From the NCBI GenBank assembly GCA_025966315.1, contig JAOPUZ010000048.1, positions 124,001 to 188,000 on the forward strand: a stretch of DNA of 64,000 nucleotides. Reading direction: 5' to 3'. Made by a program: the position numbers and the translations under genes. This DNA is from Frankiales bacterium (GTDB lineage: Bacteria; Actinomycetota; Actinomycetes; Mycobacteriales; Jatrophihabitantaceae). Below the pieces are notes generated by a model. It had not been told where the DNA came from, did no database searches, and was given only the letters and a program-made list of their open reading frames with translations. Below are positions 1 to 7,834 of this stretch, piece by piece. How positions within the stretch are numbered: the first letter of the stretch is position 1; every line of letters starts with the position of its first letter.

Positions 1-210
<210 letters not shown>

Positions 211-267
211 CTACTTTCCGCTTAGATGGTTGACAAACTGAGCCGGTCGAGAAAGAAATAGCGATCG

Positions 268-1293
268 CTACGGGACGAGAATTGCTCGCCCGCGGACCTT
301 GCCGTGATCGAGATCGTCCAGTGCCGCGGCGAAGTCGGTCAGGGCGTAGGTCGAGGTGTGCAGGGCGACCCGGCCCTGTGCAGTCAGCACCATCAGCTCG
401 GCCAGATCGTTGTATGAGCCGACCAGGTTGCCGATGAAGTTGATCTCGGTCGAGATGATGTCGATCGTGGGGATGTCGAGGGAGCCGCCGTAGCCGATCA
501 CGTAGTAGTTGCCGGCACGACGCAGACTGGCAACGCCGTCCGCCAGCGCACCACCTTCACCGACGAAATCAAGCACCGCTTCGGCCCCGGCCCCGGCGGT
601 GAGATCCATGATCGCGTCGACCTGGCTGCCGTCGGCCAGCACGGTGTGCTCGGCCCCCAGCTCTTTGGCCAAGGCCAGCGCATCGGCATTCTGGTCTACC
701 ACGATCATCTCCGCGGCCGACAACGCGTGCAGCACCTGAACGCCGATGTGGCCAAGCCCACCGGCCCCGATGACCACGGCCTTCTCACCGGGTCGCAGCA
801 CGCGAGCCGCCTTGGCCACGGCGTGATAGGCCGTCAACCCAGCATCGGCCAGCGCAGCAACGTCGACCGGCTGCAGCGACGAATCGAGCTTGATCGCAGA
901 TCGGGCGGTGGTCTTGAGGTATTCGGCGTACCCGCCGTCACTGTCTATGCCCGGAAACGCGGAGGCGGTGCAGTGCACGTCATCGCCGGCCCGGCAGGCG
1001 CGGCACAACCCACAGGTGACCAACGGATGCAGGATCACCGCATCTCCGACGGCAAGGCTGGTGACCGCGCTGCCGACCTCGGCCACCCAGCCGGCGTTCT
1101 CGTGGCCAAGCGTGTACGGCAAAGCGACGTTGGTCTTGGACGCCCACTGACCTTCGATGATGTGCAGGTCGGTCCGGCATACCCCCGCGCCGCCAATCCG
1201 GACGATGACGTCCAAAGGCGAGGTGATCACCGGGTCGGCGACGTCCACCAGCTCCGGGGTTGATTCATAGCGCGCAAGCCGGACGGCCTTCAC
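268..1293 (-). CDS. Zinc-dependent NAD(P) alcohol dehydrogenase (MDR family)
   Basis: A 341-residue medium-chain dehydrogenase. Catalytic zinc ligands are Cys39 and His64-Glu65 (LGHENAGW). Structural zinc cysteines are 94, 97, 100 and 108. The Rossmann motif VIGAGGLGHIG starts at 174, and Asp200 at the end of beta-2 suggests NAD rather than NADP. In propane monooxygenase clusters the dehydrogenase in this place oxidises the alcohol product, most likely 2-propanol to acetone; substrate choice here is inference. Its start overlaps the stop of the DUF59 gene upstream by a few bases, so the two are translationally coupled. The TAG stop lies inside a 12-bp palindrome (259-270). Confidence 0.9.
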   Translation of the reverse strand: MKAVRLARYESTPELVDVADPVITSPLDVIVRIGGAGVCRTDLHIIEGQWASKTNVALPYTLGHENAGWVAEVGSAVTSLAVGDAVILHPLVTCGLCRACRAGDDVHCTASAFPGIDSDGGYAEYLKTTARSAIKLDSSLQPVDVAALADAGLTAYHAVAKAARVLRPGEKAVVIGAGGLGHIGVQVLHALSAAEMIVVDQNADALALAKELGAEHTVLADGSQVDAIMDLTAGAGAEAVLDFVGEGGALADGVASLRRAGNYYVIGYGGSLDIPTIDIISTEINFIGNLVGSYNDLAELMVLTAQGRVALHTSTYALTDFAAALDDLDHGKVRGRAILVP

Positions 1294-2057
1294 CGCGAAA
1301 CCTCCTGATCGAATTGGCGCGGCCGCTGCTCGGCCGCCGCGTGCGGGTAGCGAGTGGTCAGCAGACCCCGGCAGAAATGGGCGTTACCGTCCATGCTCAC
1401 TCGTACGGTCTGGGCGAACCTGAGTCGGTGGCCCACCAGCGCCTGCGGCACCGGCTGACCGTCGTCATCGACGAAGATCGGCGCATCGGCCTTCTCGGAC
1501 AGGCCGATGTCACTGCGACGACGAAGCAAGCTGTCCCGCTCTGAGCTCACGGGCAGATCGCGCACGCGAGCACCCGACAGACCTTCGACCGTCCAACCCG
1601 CCGCGAGCAATTGCTGGCAGGCCCGTTCCAAACAGGCGGTGTGGGCTTTGCGCTGAAAGGTGCGCCGCAATTCGTCCAATTCACCACTCGCTTCGGCCCC
1701 GAATGATCCGACAAAGCCGGCCCCGGCCGCGACTCCTGCGTTGATTTCGTCCGCGGCAAAATGCTCCTCGAGCACGATTGACACCGACGTGATGCCGGCG
1801 ATCGTGCCCACCGCGTCGTGAGCGTCGGACACCATCAGATAGGCAAAGTTCGGCGAGCAGAAATAGGTGGGTAGGCGGAGTCGGATGCAAGCCCGCCCCC
1901 CGCTCAATGCGACTTCGGTGACGAAACCCAGATCGACGATGGACTCATCCAGTTCGGGGTCGCGGACCGTGCTCAGGGCAGCGGTGACCGCGCTCAGCAG
2001 GGCATCCGGCGGTAATTCGGTGATCAGGTTCGGCGTTGAGTCGGGGAGCGTGCTCAT
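1290..2057 (-). CDS. DUF59/MIP18-family iron-sulfur assembly protein
   Basis: 255 residues. The N-terminal third (about 20-100) has the DUF59 pattern: DALLSAVTAALSTVRDPELD, then SIVDLGFVTEV, and a Cys in TYFCSPNFAYLMVSDA. This fold (PaaD/SufT/MIP18) helps load or repair iron-sulfur centres or metal sites. The C-terminal part has no domain I recognise. A DUF59 gene sits between the amidohydrolase and the dehydrogenase in known mim/prm operons, so a role in maturing the monooxygenase (its reductase 2Fe-2S cluster or the diiron site) is a reasonable inference. It overlaps both neighbours by 4 bases or so (ATGA-type junction at 2054-2057), which is strong operon evidence. Confidence 0.83.
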   Translation of the reverse strand: MSTLPDSTPNLITELPPDALLSAVTAALSTVRDPELDESIVDLGFVTEVALSGGRACIRLRLPTYFCSPNFAYLMVSDAHDAVGTIAGITSVSIVLEEHFAADEINAGVAAGAGFVGSFGAEASGELDELRRTFQRKAHTACLERACQQLLAAGWTVEGLSGARVRDLPVSSERDSLLRRRSDIGLSEKADAPIFVDDDGQPVPQALVGHRLRFAQTVRVSMDGNAHFCRGLLTTRYPHAAAEQRPRQFDQEVSR

Positions 2058-3082
2058 GCCGACGCGCCAACCGCAACCTCGGCCTCGGGCTCGGCCGGAA
2101 TCTTGATCGCCAGCCCCGCGGGAACCTCGAGGTCATACATGGCTGCTGCATTCAGACCCAGGATCTTGCGCTTGACGTCGGTCGTCAGCTCCGGGTACTC
2201 GGTCAGATCCGCGGGCATCGTGAAGTCCACGAATTTCTCGATCAGCCATTTGGGCGTCCAGATCGCATAATCGCTGGAGAACTGGATCTTGTCCTCGCCG
2301 ACCCAATACAGCAACTCGCCGATGATCTGAGCGAAATAGTGCGGCCGGGTATGGATGAACGGCATCGCCACCGCCAGCCCCGCGTGCACGTTCGGTTCCT
2401 GGGTGGCGATCCAGCAGAAGTCCTCGAGGCGCGGCAAACCGCAGTGCTCAACGATGAAGTTGAGGTCGGTGAAGTCGGTGGCTGCGGCATCTACGTCGGC
2501 CACGTCGAAGGAATCCCGATCCAGCGGGCGGATCGTGGGTCCTTTGTGGACGTGGATGTTCTTGATTCCTAGCTCGCCGCAGGCCTCGAGATAGCGGTAA
2601 GACCATGGATCGGTCAGCTTGTAACCCCGAGAGGCACCATTCCAATCGGCCGTGTACAGCTTGACGCCCTTGAGGCCGAAACGCTCGGCGTCACGCCGGA
2701 GCTGATCCAGGCCGGCCTGGCCGTTGCGAGGATCGAAATTGTGGTTGTACGTCAGCTGGTCGGGGTGCTTCTGGGTGAGCGCCCAGGCCTCTTCGGTCTG
2801 ACCGAAGCCGTTTACGTAGAACTCCCCCAGAAAGGCCGGCTGGAAGATGGCGTGGTCGACGTAGCCATCGACGAAGAGGTCCTTCATGAGCCGATCGCCA
2901 CCGTAGTAGAGGTAATCCTCGTACGGCCACACCTCTGATTCCGGGCTGAGATTCTTGTGGTAGTCGTAAAAACAATCGATGAACTGCTTGCCATGAAAAT
3001 TCTTTTGGTTCTGCTCCCGCGCGTCCCACAGTGCGATGTGGGCATCCACGATGAAGTAATCCTCACCATCTTTGCTGTACAT
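2054..3082 (-). CDS. Metal-dependent amidohydrolase of the propane monooxygenase cluster
   Basis: 342 residues, amidohydrolase_2 (TIM-barrel) type. Visible elements are IVDAHIALWD near the N-terminus, KGVKLYTADWNG around 155, NIHVHKGPT, FIVEHCGLPRL and FSSDYAIWTP, which supply the usual His/Asp metal ligands of strands 5, 6 and 8. The first motif has His15, but the second position of the usual HxH is Ala17, so the metal site is not canonical. Homologues are fixed members of mim/prm operons; the reaction they catalyse is not established to my knowledge. The start ATG at 3082 has an AAAGGGAA ribosome binding site. The stop overlaps the DUF59 start by 4 bases. Confidence 0.85.
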   Translation of the reverse strand: MYSKDGEDYFIVDAHIALWDAREQNQKNFHGKQFIDCFYDYHKNLSPESEVWPYEDYLYYGGDRLMKDLFVDGYVDHAIFQPAFLGEFYVNGFGQTEEAWALTQKHPDQLTYNHNFDPRNGQAGLDQLRRDAERFGLKGVKLYTADWNGASRGYKLTDPWSYRYLEACGELGIKNIHVHKGPTIRPLDRDSFDVADVDAAATDFTDLNFIVEHCGLPRLEDFCWIATQEPNVHAGLAVAMPFIHTRPHYFAQIIGELLYWVGEDKIQFSSDYAIWTPKWLIEKFVDFTMPADLTEYPELTTDVKRKILGLNAAAMYDLEVPAGLAIKIPAEPEAEVAVGASA

Positions 3083-3143
3083 GCCGTTCCCTTTCTTCCG
3101 CTGTCGGGGCGATACCGGGGCGTCACCAGGCGGTGCGTTGGTG

Positions 3144-3500
3144 CTACTGCTCGACCGGGGTCAGATCGAAGTCGATGTACTCCGCAGCGTCCTCAGGATT
3201 GGCGAACATGATCGTCATGTCGTCCAGGTGCACCATCCGGCCGTAGTGGGTCGACATGATTTCCTCGAAGTCCGAGCCGTCGAATTCGGTGCCCAGGGCT
3301 TCGGTAATTTCGGCGTAATCGAAAATGATCTTGTTCGGTCCGTCGACGCGGATCATGGACGGAAATTCCGAGATCTTGATGCCGGGTTTTCGGCCCATAA
3401 CCTCGGCCACGACGTACCCGTTCTGATTGTTCATCAAGGTCACGCCGCACATGTTCGAGGACGTGCGATTGACATCGAAGTTGACTGAAGAGCTGGTCAC
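3144..3500 (-). CDS. prmD: Propane monooxygenase coupling/regulatory protein
   Basis: 118 residues, the MmoB/DmpM-type effector protein of soluble diiron monooxygenases. It binds the hydroxylase and tunes oxygen activation and electron coupling; it carries no cofactor. Recognisable stretches are [20 protein letters not shown] and the [29 protein letters not shown] core, then [12 protein letters not shown]. It starts with GTG two bases after the small-subunit stop, so translation is coupled. It is followed by a 61-base gap before the amidohydrolase. Length and position (fourth gene of the A-B-C-D order) match group 5 enzymes of the prm/mim type. Confidence 0.93.
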   Translation of the reverse strand: MTSSSVNFDVNRTSSNMCGVTLMNNQNGYVVAEVMGRKPGIKISEFPSMIRVDGPNKIIFDYAEITEALGTEFDGSDFEEIMSTHYGRMVHLDDMTIMFANPEDAAEYIDFDLTPVEQ

Positions 3501-3502
3501 GT

Positions 3503-4630
3503 CTACTGCTCCTTGGGTGAGGTCAGGCCGAGCTCGGCGATCAAGGTGGTGAAGTCCAACGTGGCGGCCGCGAACGACTCGGCGAAGGTGACGGTGCGCT
3601 CGGCGGGCTGGGACCAGATCGGCTGGAGTTCATAGGCGGCATGTCGGCTTACCGGAACCCACTTGTCGAGCCAACCCTGCATGATGGCCCGGTTGGCCTC
3701 GCCGTGCTCGGCGTCCTTGGTCAGCATCGAGAACAGGGCGCGCGTATAGCGAAGATCCCGGTTGTAGTCGTTCTCACCGGCACCGATCAGGGTGGGCGTG
3801 ATGTAGTCGCCGTTGCGGGCCGCGATCTGCATCATCAGGTCGCTGCGGAACAGCACGCCCACGAGCGGTTCGAAGACCACGTTGGTGGCGAAGACCGCCT
3901 CGGCCCAGTCGCCGATCGCGGTCAACCGCTCGACGTTCTCGCGTACGCCTTGCCACGACGGATTGTTCCGCCAGGTCTCGCGGTGGACCTTGCCGTCAAA
4001 GGCCTCCAACGACTCACTGAGATCAAGGTTGTACAACGCGAGATCCTGGGCGAACCGCAACCGATGCACGCTGTTCACGCAGATGGCGTTGTTGATCATG
4101 TTCGTGGGCGCAGAGCGTTGGGCCGAGACGAAAACATGCATGCCCAGCCCCTGTTCGGCGTGCATCCAGGCGCCGACGTTCTCGGCCACAAAACGGGTCC
4201 AGGTCGGTGACCAGTGCGAGTAGGCACCGGCGTCCTTGGCGTTCTGCAGGTTCAACTCGATCTGGCGGACGACGTTGGAGTTGTTGCGATAGATCGTCTG
4301 TTCCCATTCCTCGTTCGGATCGAAGAATGCGTGCCAGTTGCTGCTCTGCAGGGCGGTCCAGTCCTGGGGGTAGCCGCCTTCACTCTTGGCGAATCCGTAC
4401 AGCCAGCCCTGGGTCAGGTGCCGGTCGGGATCGGGCTGCACGTCGGTGGTGACGTCCTCGTAAACCGTCGCGCGCATCTTCTGCGGCTTGAAGTAGTTAT
4501 AGGAACGGCTGGTCGAACTCGGAAAGACCTGCATGCCCGCCTCGGCGCCGGTGAACTCCGGCTTGGGGAAGCTCTGCTGAGCTGCTCCCTTCGGAGCCGG
4601 ATCAACCTTTTCCTGGACTGGAGCGTTCAT
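3503..4630 (-). CDS. prmC: Propane monooxygenase hydroxylase small (beta) subunit
   Basis: 375 residues from the ATG at 4630 ([15 protein letters not shown]); a longer in-frame reading to 4822 runs through sequence with no family similarity. It is the R2-like beta subunit of the hydroxylase. It has the same helical fold as the alpha subunit but lacks the paired ExxH iron motifs, so it is structural. Characteristic stretches include [40 protein letters not shown] and [20 protein letters not shown]. It lies between reductase and coupling protein, with a 74-base gap after the reductase stop and only 2 bases before prmD. Confidence 0.94.
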   Translation of the reverse strand: MNAPVQEKVDPAPKGAAQQSFPKPEFTGAEAGMQVFPSSTSRSYNYFKPQKMRATVYEDVTTDVQPDPDRHLTQGWLYGFAKSEGGYPQDWTALQSSNWHAFFDPNEEWEQTIYRNNSNVVRQIELNLQNAKDAGAYSHWSPTWTRFVAENVGAWMHAEQGLGMHVFVSAQRSAPTNMINNAICVNSVHRLRFAQDLALYNLDLSESLEAFDGKVHRETWRNNPSWQGVRENVERLTAIGDWAEAVFATNVVFEPLVGVLFRSDLMMQIAARNGDYITPTLIGAGENDYNRDLRYTRALFSMLTKDAEHGEANRAIMQGWLDKWVPVSRHAAYELQPIWSQPAERTVTFAESFAAATLDFTTLIAELGLTSPKEQ

Positions 4631-4704
4631 GGACTGCCTTCTTCCTGTACGTCGGTAAGGGCATCGGAACGGTGTGTACATCGCTTGGGCGGCCCGCTCG
4701 GGCG

Positions 4705-5745
4705 TCAGTCGGTGCCAGATTCGGCGGTGATCGTGAACTTGTCGAAGTGAATTTGCCCGGACGGCACTGCAGCCCCGCTGAGTAAGCCCAGCGCTGCATC
4801 GATCATCGGCGGCGGTCCACACAGGTACACCTCGCTGCCGGCCAGGTCCGTCTCGTGTCGTTCGACCACGTCGTGGACGTAGCCGGTTCGGGCCTCAATC
4901 CAATCCGCCGGCCAGGATTCAGACAGGCAAGGAACGAACCGCAATTGGGGCAGGCGTTCGGCGAGTTCAGCCAGTTCGGGGGCGCAGATCAGGTCGGGCT
5001 CGGTCCGTGCGCCGTAGTAGAAGGTGATGGCCCGTTCGCTGCGTGCCTCGGCCAGTTGCCGTAGCAGGGCCAACATCGGGGCCATCCCGGCGCCGCCCGC
5101 GGCGAGCAGAAGGGGCCGGTCCGAGCTGCGCAAGGTGAAACTGCCGTAGGGCCCGGTCAGTTCGAGCTGATCGCCGACCATAATCTTGTCTTCGAGCAGC
5201 CGGGAGAAATGTCCGCCCGGGTAACGCTTGATGATGAATTCCAGCCGACCGTCGGGCGAAGGCGGGGCGGCCATCGAGAACGACCGGTGCTCGACCTGCC
5301 CCGGAATATGGATGTCCACGTACTGGCCGGGGTAATAACGCAGCGAACCCGGCTCGACCAGAGTCAGCACGAGGTGGGTTATGTCGGCGGTGAGCTCATT
5401 CAACTCGGCGACGCGAGCTGGCACGGTGACCACCGGCAGCCCCGAATGAATCATCTCTTCGTCGAAGTTGATCAGTTCGACCTCGAGGTCGGAGTACGCA
5501 TGGGCCCGGCACAGCAGGACATAACCCTCGTCGCTCTCGTAGTCGGCCAGCGCGAAGGTGGAATAGCGATCCATCTGAACATCGCCGTCGAGCAGAAAGG
5601 ACTTGCAGGCCGAACATTGCCCTTCCTTGCAACCGTGCATAAGCATTACGCCCTGCCGGAAGGCCGCGTCCAACACGGTCTCGTCCTCGGACACGTCGAT
5701 GTCGATACCGACCGGCTCGAAGCGCACTTTGTGGGTCTCGGTCAT
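4705..5745 (-). CDS. prmB: Propane monooxygenase reductase (2Fe-2S/FAD)
   Basis: 346 residues from the ATG at 5745. An N-terminal plant-type ferredoxin domain carries Cys39, Cys44, Cys47 and Cys79 (CKEGQCSAC and LLCRA). It is followed by an FAD-binding barrel with RSFSMAAPP and an NAD-binding domain with LLLAAGGAGMAPMLALLRQL and the terminal VYLCGPPPMIDAAL. It passes electrons from NADH to the diiron hydroxylase. In mim numbering this is mimB. It is separated from prmA by 193 bases that hold a strong hairpin and three tandem repeats, an unusual gap inside this otherwise tight operon. Confidence 0.94.
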   Translation of the reverse strand: MTETHKVRFEPVGIDIDVSEDETVLDAAFRQGVMLMHGCKEGQCSACKSFLLDGDVQMDRYSTFALADYESDEGYVLLCRAHAYSDLEVELINFDEEMIHSGLPVVTVPARVAELNELTADITHLVLTLVEPGSLRYYPGQYVDIHIPGQVEHRSFSMAAPPSPDGRLEFIIKRYPGGHFSRLLEDKIMVGDQLELTGPYGSFTLRSSDRPLLLAAGGAGMAPMLALLRQLAEARSERAITFYYGARTEPDLICAPELAELAERLPQLRFVPCLSESWPADWIEARTGYVHDVVERHETDLAGSEVYLCGPPPMIDAALGLLSGAAVPSGQIHFDKFTITAESGTD

Positions 5746-5838
5746 GGACTGCGCCTTCCGATCAATGGTTGGCCTCAGGAGGGAAACGGCAAGTGGTTGA
5801 AGCGACAAGCGGTGAAAAGGGGCGCGATCACCCGGCAA

Positions 5839-5871
5839 GTCGGGGTGGCAGAGCGGAACTGCCACCCCGAC
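5839..5871 (-). promoter_or_regulatory. Strong intercistronic hairpin between prmA and prmB
   Basis: A perfect 12-bp inverted repeat: GTCGGGGTGGCA at 5839-5850 and its exact complement at 5860-5871, with a 9-base loop. On the transcribed minus strand it lies between the prmA stop and the prmB ribosome binding site. No T-run follows it, so it is more likely an RNA processing or stabilising element, or a partial attenuator, than a simple terminator. Such a structure would let the hydroxylase large subunit mRNA outlive the downstream genes. That function is inference. Confidence 0.7.
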
Positions 5872-5930
5872 CTGGTCCGGTGATCGAAGACCTGGTCCGG
5901 TGATCGAAGACCTGGTCCGGCGATCGAACT
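5871..5930. repeat. Three 20-bp tandem repeats upstream of the hairpin
   Basis: The unit CCTGGTCCGGTGATCGAAGA is repeated at 5871-5890 and 5891-5910 exactly and at 5911-5930 with changes at positions 11 and 20. The array starts at the base where the hairpin arm ends and finishes 8 bases before the prmA stop codon, so it fills the intercistronic space. There are no spacers and no coding potential. It could be a slippage-prone array or several copies of a binding site. Confidence 0.85.
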
Positions 5931-5938
5931 CCCGCGGA

Positions 5939-7582
5939 CTAGACGCTGGCGGGCGTGCGGTTCGGGTTGGACCGATACGAGGCCGCCCAAGCGACTCGCT
6001 CCTCTTCGGTCATGTTGTTCAGCGTCACGTTCGGGCTGCCGAACTCGATGCCCTTGAGGTCATTGAGCTTCCACAGCTTCTTCGGGTCGCTGAGGTCGAG
6101 GTGCGGTTGCGGGATAAGCGTTTGACCGTCGTCGCGGACGTAGCCGAGATCGGACACGACATCGGCCAGATCCCAGCCGTGATAAAGGGTTTCCCACTCG
6201 CGCTTGCCGGTGAGTCGACCCATGTTCGGCGTATCGCGACCTTCGTATTGCGGCCGGAACGCCTTGGCGTCGGTCCAGTAACAGGTCTCGGAGCAGTAGG
6301 TTCGCCACTGATCGTCGACCTTCTCTACGACCATGTCCTCGCGGATCAGCGCCGGCACCATGCAGGTCCAGCAGCGGTGCGGGTACTCATAGCCGACGTC
6401 CTCGAACGTGATCGGCTTGTTCTTGCCCGGGTAGGCCAACCGGCTGTATGCCTCCCACCACGGTCCGAACTGGTCGTACCAGCCCGGGTACTTGTCCTCG
6501 AACCACTCGAAGTCCTTGTCGGTCATGGCGTCGATTCGCCAGTAGGCGACGGGCCAACCCGTGGCGAAGAACTGCGCCACCCGATGCACGTAGTGCTTGT
6601 TGTAGATCCGATCCCAGGCGGCCTCGACCAGGTCGTGCGGGATGACCAAGCCGTACTTCTCCAGCGGGATCAGATAGCTGCGGTAGTAGTCGTCATAGAT
6701 CCACCGGCGCCACATCTCGGCGTAGGAATCGCGGTCCTTGCGACGGTCCTTCGTCCCGTACTCGATGAACGTCCCGATCGCCGCGTCGACGACGCAGTGA
6801 TTGTTCCACCAGGCGTAGCGCAGATCGCGTTCGAGCAACTGCCGGTTGTCCTCGTCCGCCAGCGCCATCAACAAGATCGAATATCCGTTGCTGATATGGC
6901 GCGATTCGTCGGACTGGACCGAGTGGAACACTGTCGGCAGCAGGTAGTCGCCGTTGGCGGCCGCCTCGGATGGCATGGCGACGAACAACGTGTTGGTGAA
7001 CGCGGTCTCGGCCACCAAGGTCAGGTACACGTTGGCCGCGGTGATTGCGTCACCGGTGATGAACCCTTCGCCGAACTGCCGTCCGATCGTGCCGCAGTAG
7101 CTGTTGGCGAACGCTTTCTCGGTGATGTCGAAACCGGCGGGGTCGATGTAATGATTCATGTACAGCCGCTTGAGGTTCATCTGGATCGTCGAGTGCCGTA
7201 CCTCGTCGATCATCTGGACGGCCAGCCCGTTGTGGATCTGGGGATTCGGGACCGCGTCGATGGCCAGTGGCATGGCCCGTGCGGCCGAAATCTCTGGGAA
7301 CGGAATGATCGACAGGAACAATTTCTGCCATTCCATCCACCGCTCCTGCACCTGGCGGAACATGTTGCCCCGGATCGCGCCGTCCATCGCGCCGAAGACC
7401 CGATTGTCCTTTTCTTCCTCCATCGGGAAGTAGGACCGCAGAATCTGCTTCAACGGATCCTTTTTAGGCGATTTATCGAACTTGTAATCCGTTCCGAACC
7501 GTGTGGCCGGGGTGGCGAAGGTTGGTTCCCACGAGAGCTCGGTGATCTTCTCGTGGGCCTTGCTCAAACTTTGTCTGCTCAC
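5939..7582 (-). CDS. prmA: Propane monooxygenase hydroxylase large (alpha) subunit
   Basis: 547 residues, the catalytic alpha subunit of a soluble diiron monooxygenase of the propane/acetone (prm/mim) group. Diiron ligands are visible: Glu97 (FPEISAARA), Glu127 and His130 in DEVRH, Glu192 (VAETAF), and Glu226 and His229 in DESRH. A C-terminal Cys-rich segment ([17 protein letters not shown]) matches the family. It hydroxylates short alkanes, probably propane at C2, and related enzymes also act on acetone or phenol; the substrate here is inferred. Start is a GTG at 7582 with a GAGGAGG ribosome binding site. It is the first gene of the operon and divergent from its presumed regulator. Confidence 0.96.
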   Translation of the reverse strand: MSRQSLSKAHEKITELSWEPTFATPATRFGTDYKFDKSPKKDPLKQILRSYFPMEEEKDNRVFGAMDGAIRGNMFRQVQERWMEWQKLFLSIIPFPEISAARAMPLAIDAVPNPQIHNGLAVQMIDEVRHSTIQMNLKRLYMNHYIDPAGFDITEKAFANSYCGTIGRQFGEGFITGDAITAANVYLTLVAETAFTNTLFVAMPSEAAANGDYLLPTVFHSVQSDESRHISNGYSILLMALADEDNRQLLERDLRYAWWNNHCVVDAAIGTFIEYGTKDRRKDRDSYAEMWRRWIYDDYYRSYLIPLEKYGLVIPHDLVEAAWDRIYNKHYVHRVAQFFATGWPVAYWRIDAMTDKDFEWFEDKYPGWYDQFGPWWEAYSRLAYPGKNKPITFEDVGYEYPHRCWTCMVPALIREDMVVEKVDDQWRTYCSETCYWTDAKAFRPQYEGRDTPNMGRLTGKREWETLYHGWDLADVVSDLGYVRDDGQTLIPQPHLDLSDPKKLWKLNDLKGIEFGSPNVTLNNMTEEERVAWAASYRSNPNRTPASV

Positions 7583-7834
7583 CGCGTGTTCCTCCTCTTA
7601 AACTTGAGTTGGCGTCCGGTTGGTCTGCGACGCCGCGTCCGCTTGGCGATCGGGTCCGGTCGGGGCGTCCGCGCTGTACGGCGCGCCTCCGACGTGCAAG
7701 AGTCATCACAACCCTCAGCAGGTGCTCGCACCGTCTCAATCTGAGATCCCGGTCACGTCTACGACTCGTACAGTTAACGAGCAGACAACAAAACATCAGC
7801 GGAATTTCACCATCCAACCCAGGGTGGAGGCTCA
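7583..7834. promoter_or_regulatory. Divergent promoter region of monooxygenase operon and regulator, with several palindromes
   Basis: This 252-bp intergenic region must hold the promoters of prmA and of the regulator. Clustered inverted repeats are visible: GGTGC-TC-GCACC at 7721-7732, TCTCA-ATC-TGAGA at 7734-7746, TACGA-C-TCGTA at 7760-7770, and CTCGT-N7-ACGAG at 7765-7781, which overlaps the previous one. Any of these may be the Fis-type regulator's binding site. I found no convincing -24/-12 sigma-54 promoter. The regulator's own ribosome binding site (GGTGGAGG) is at the right edge. Confidence 0.5.

Noticed and set aside
259..270. Perfect palindrome TAGCGATCGCTA at the end of the alcohol dehydrogenase gene
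   Set aside because: It contains the stop codon and a common GCGATCGC word. The position inside an operon gives no operator role.
5900..7744. 614-codon open frame opposite prmA, and similar long antisense frames opposite ppdK (18861-20696), glyS (22831-24249) and lepA (50326-52251)
   Set aside because: High-GC coding regions give long stop-free antisense frames. None shows a domain pattern, and the opposite strand holds a clear conserved gene in each case.
7583..7834. Sigma-54 promoter for the monooxygenase operon
   Set aside because: No convincing -24/-12 GG-N10-GC element was seen and the regulator lacks GAFTGA.
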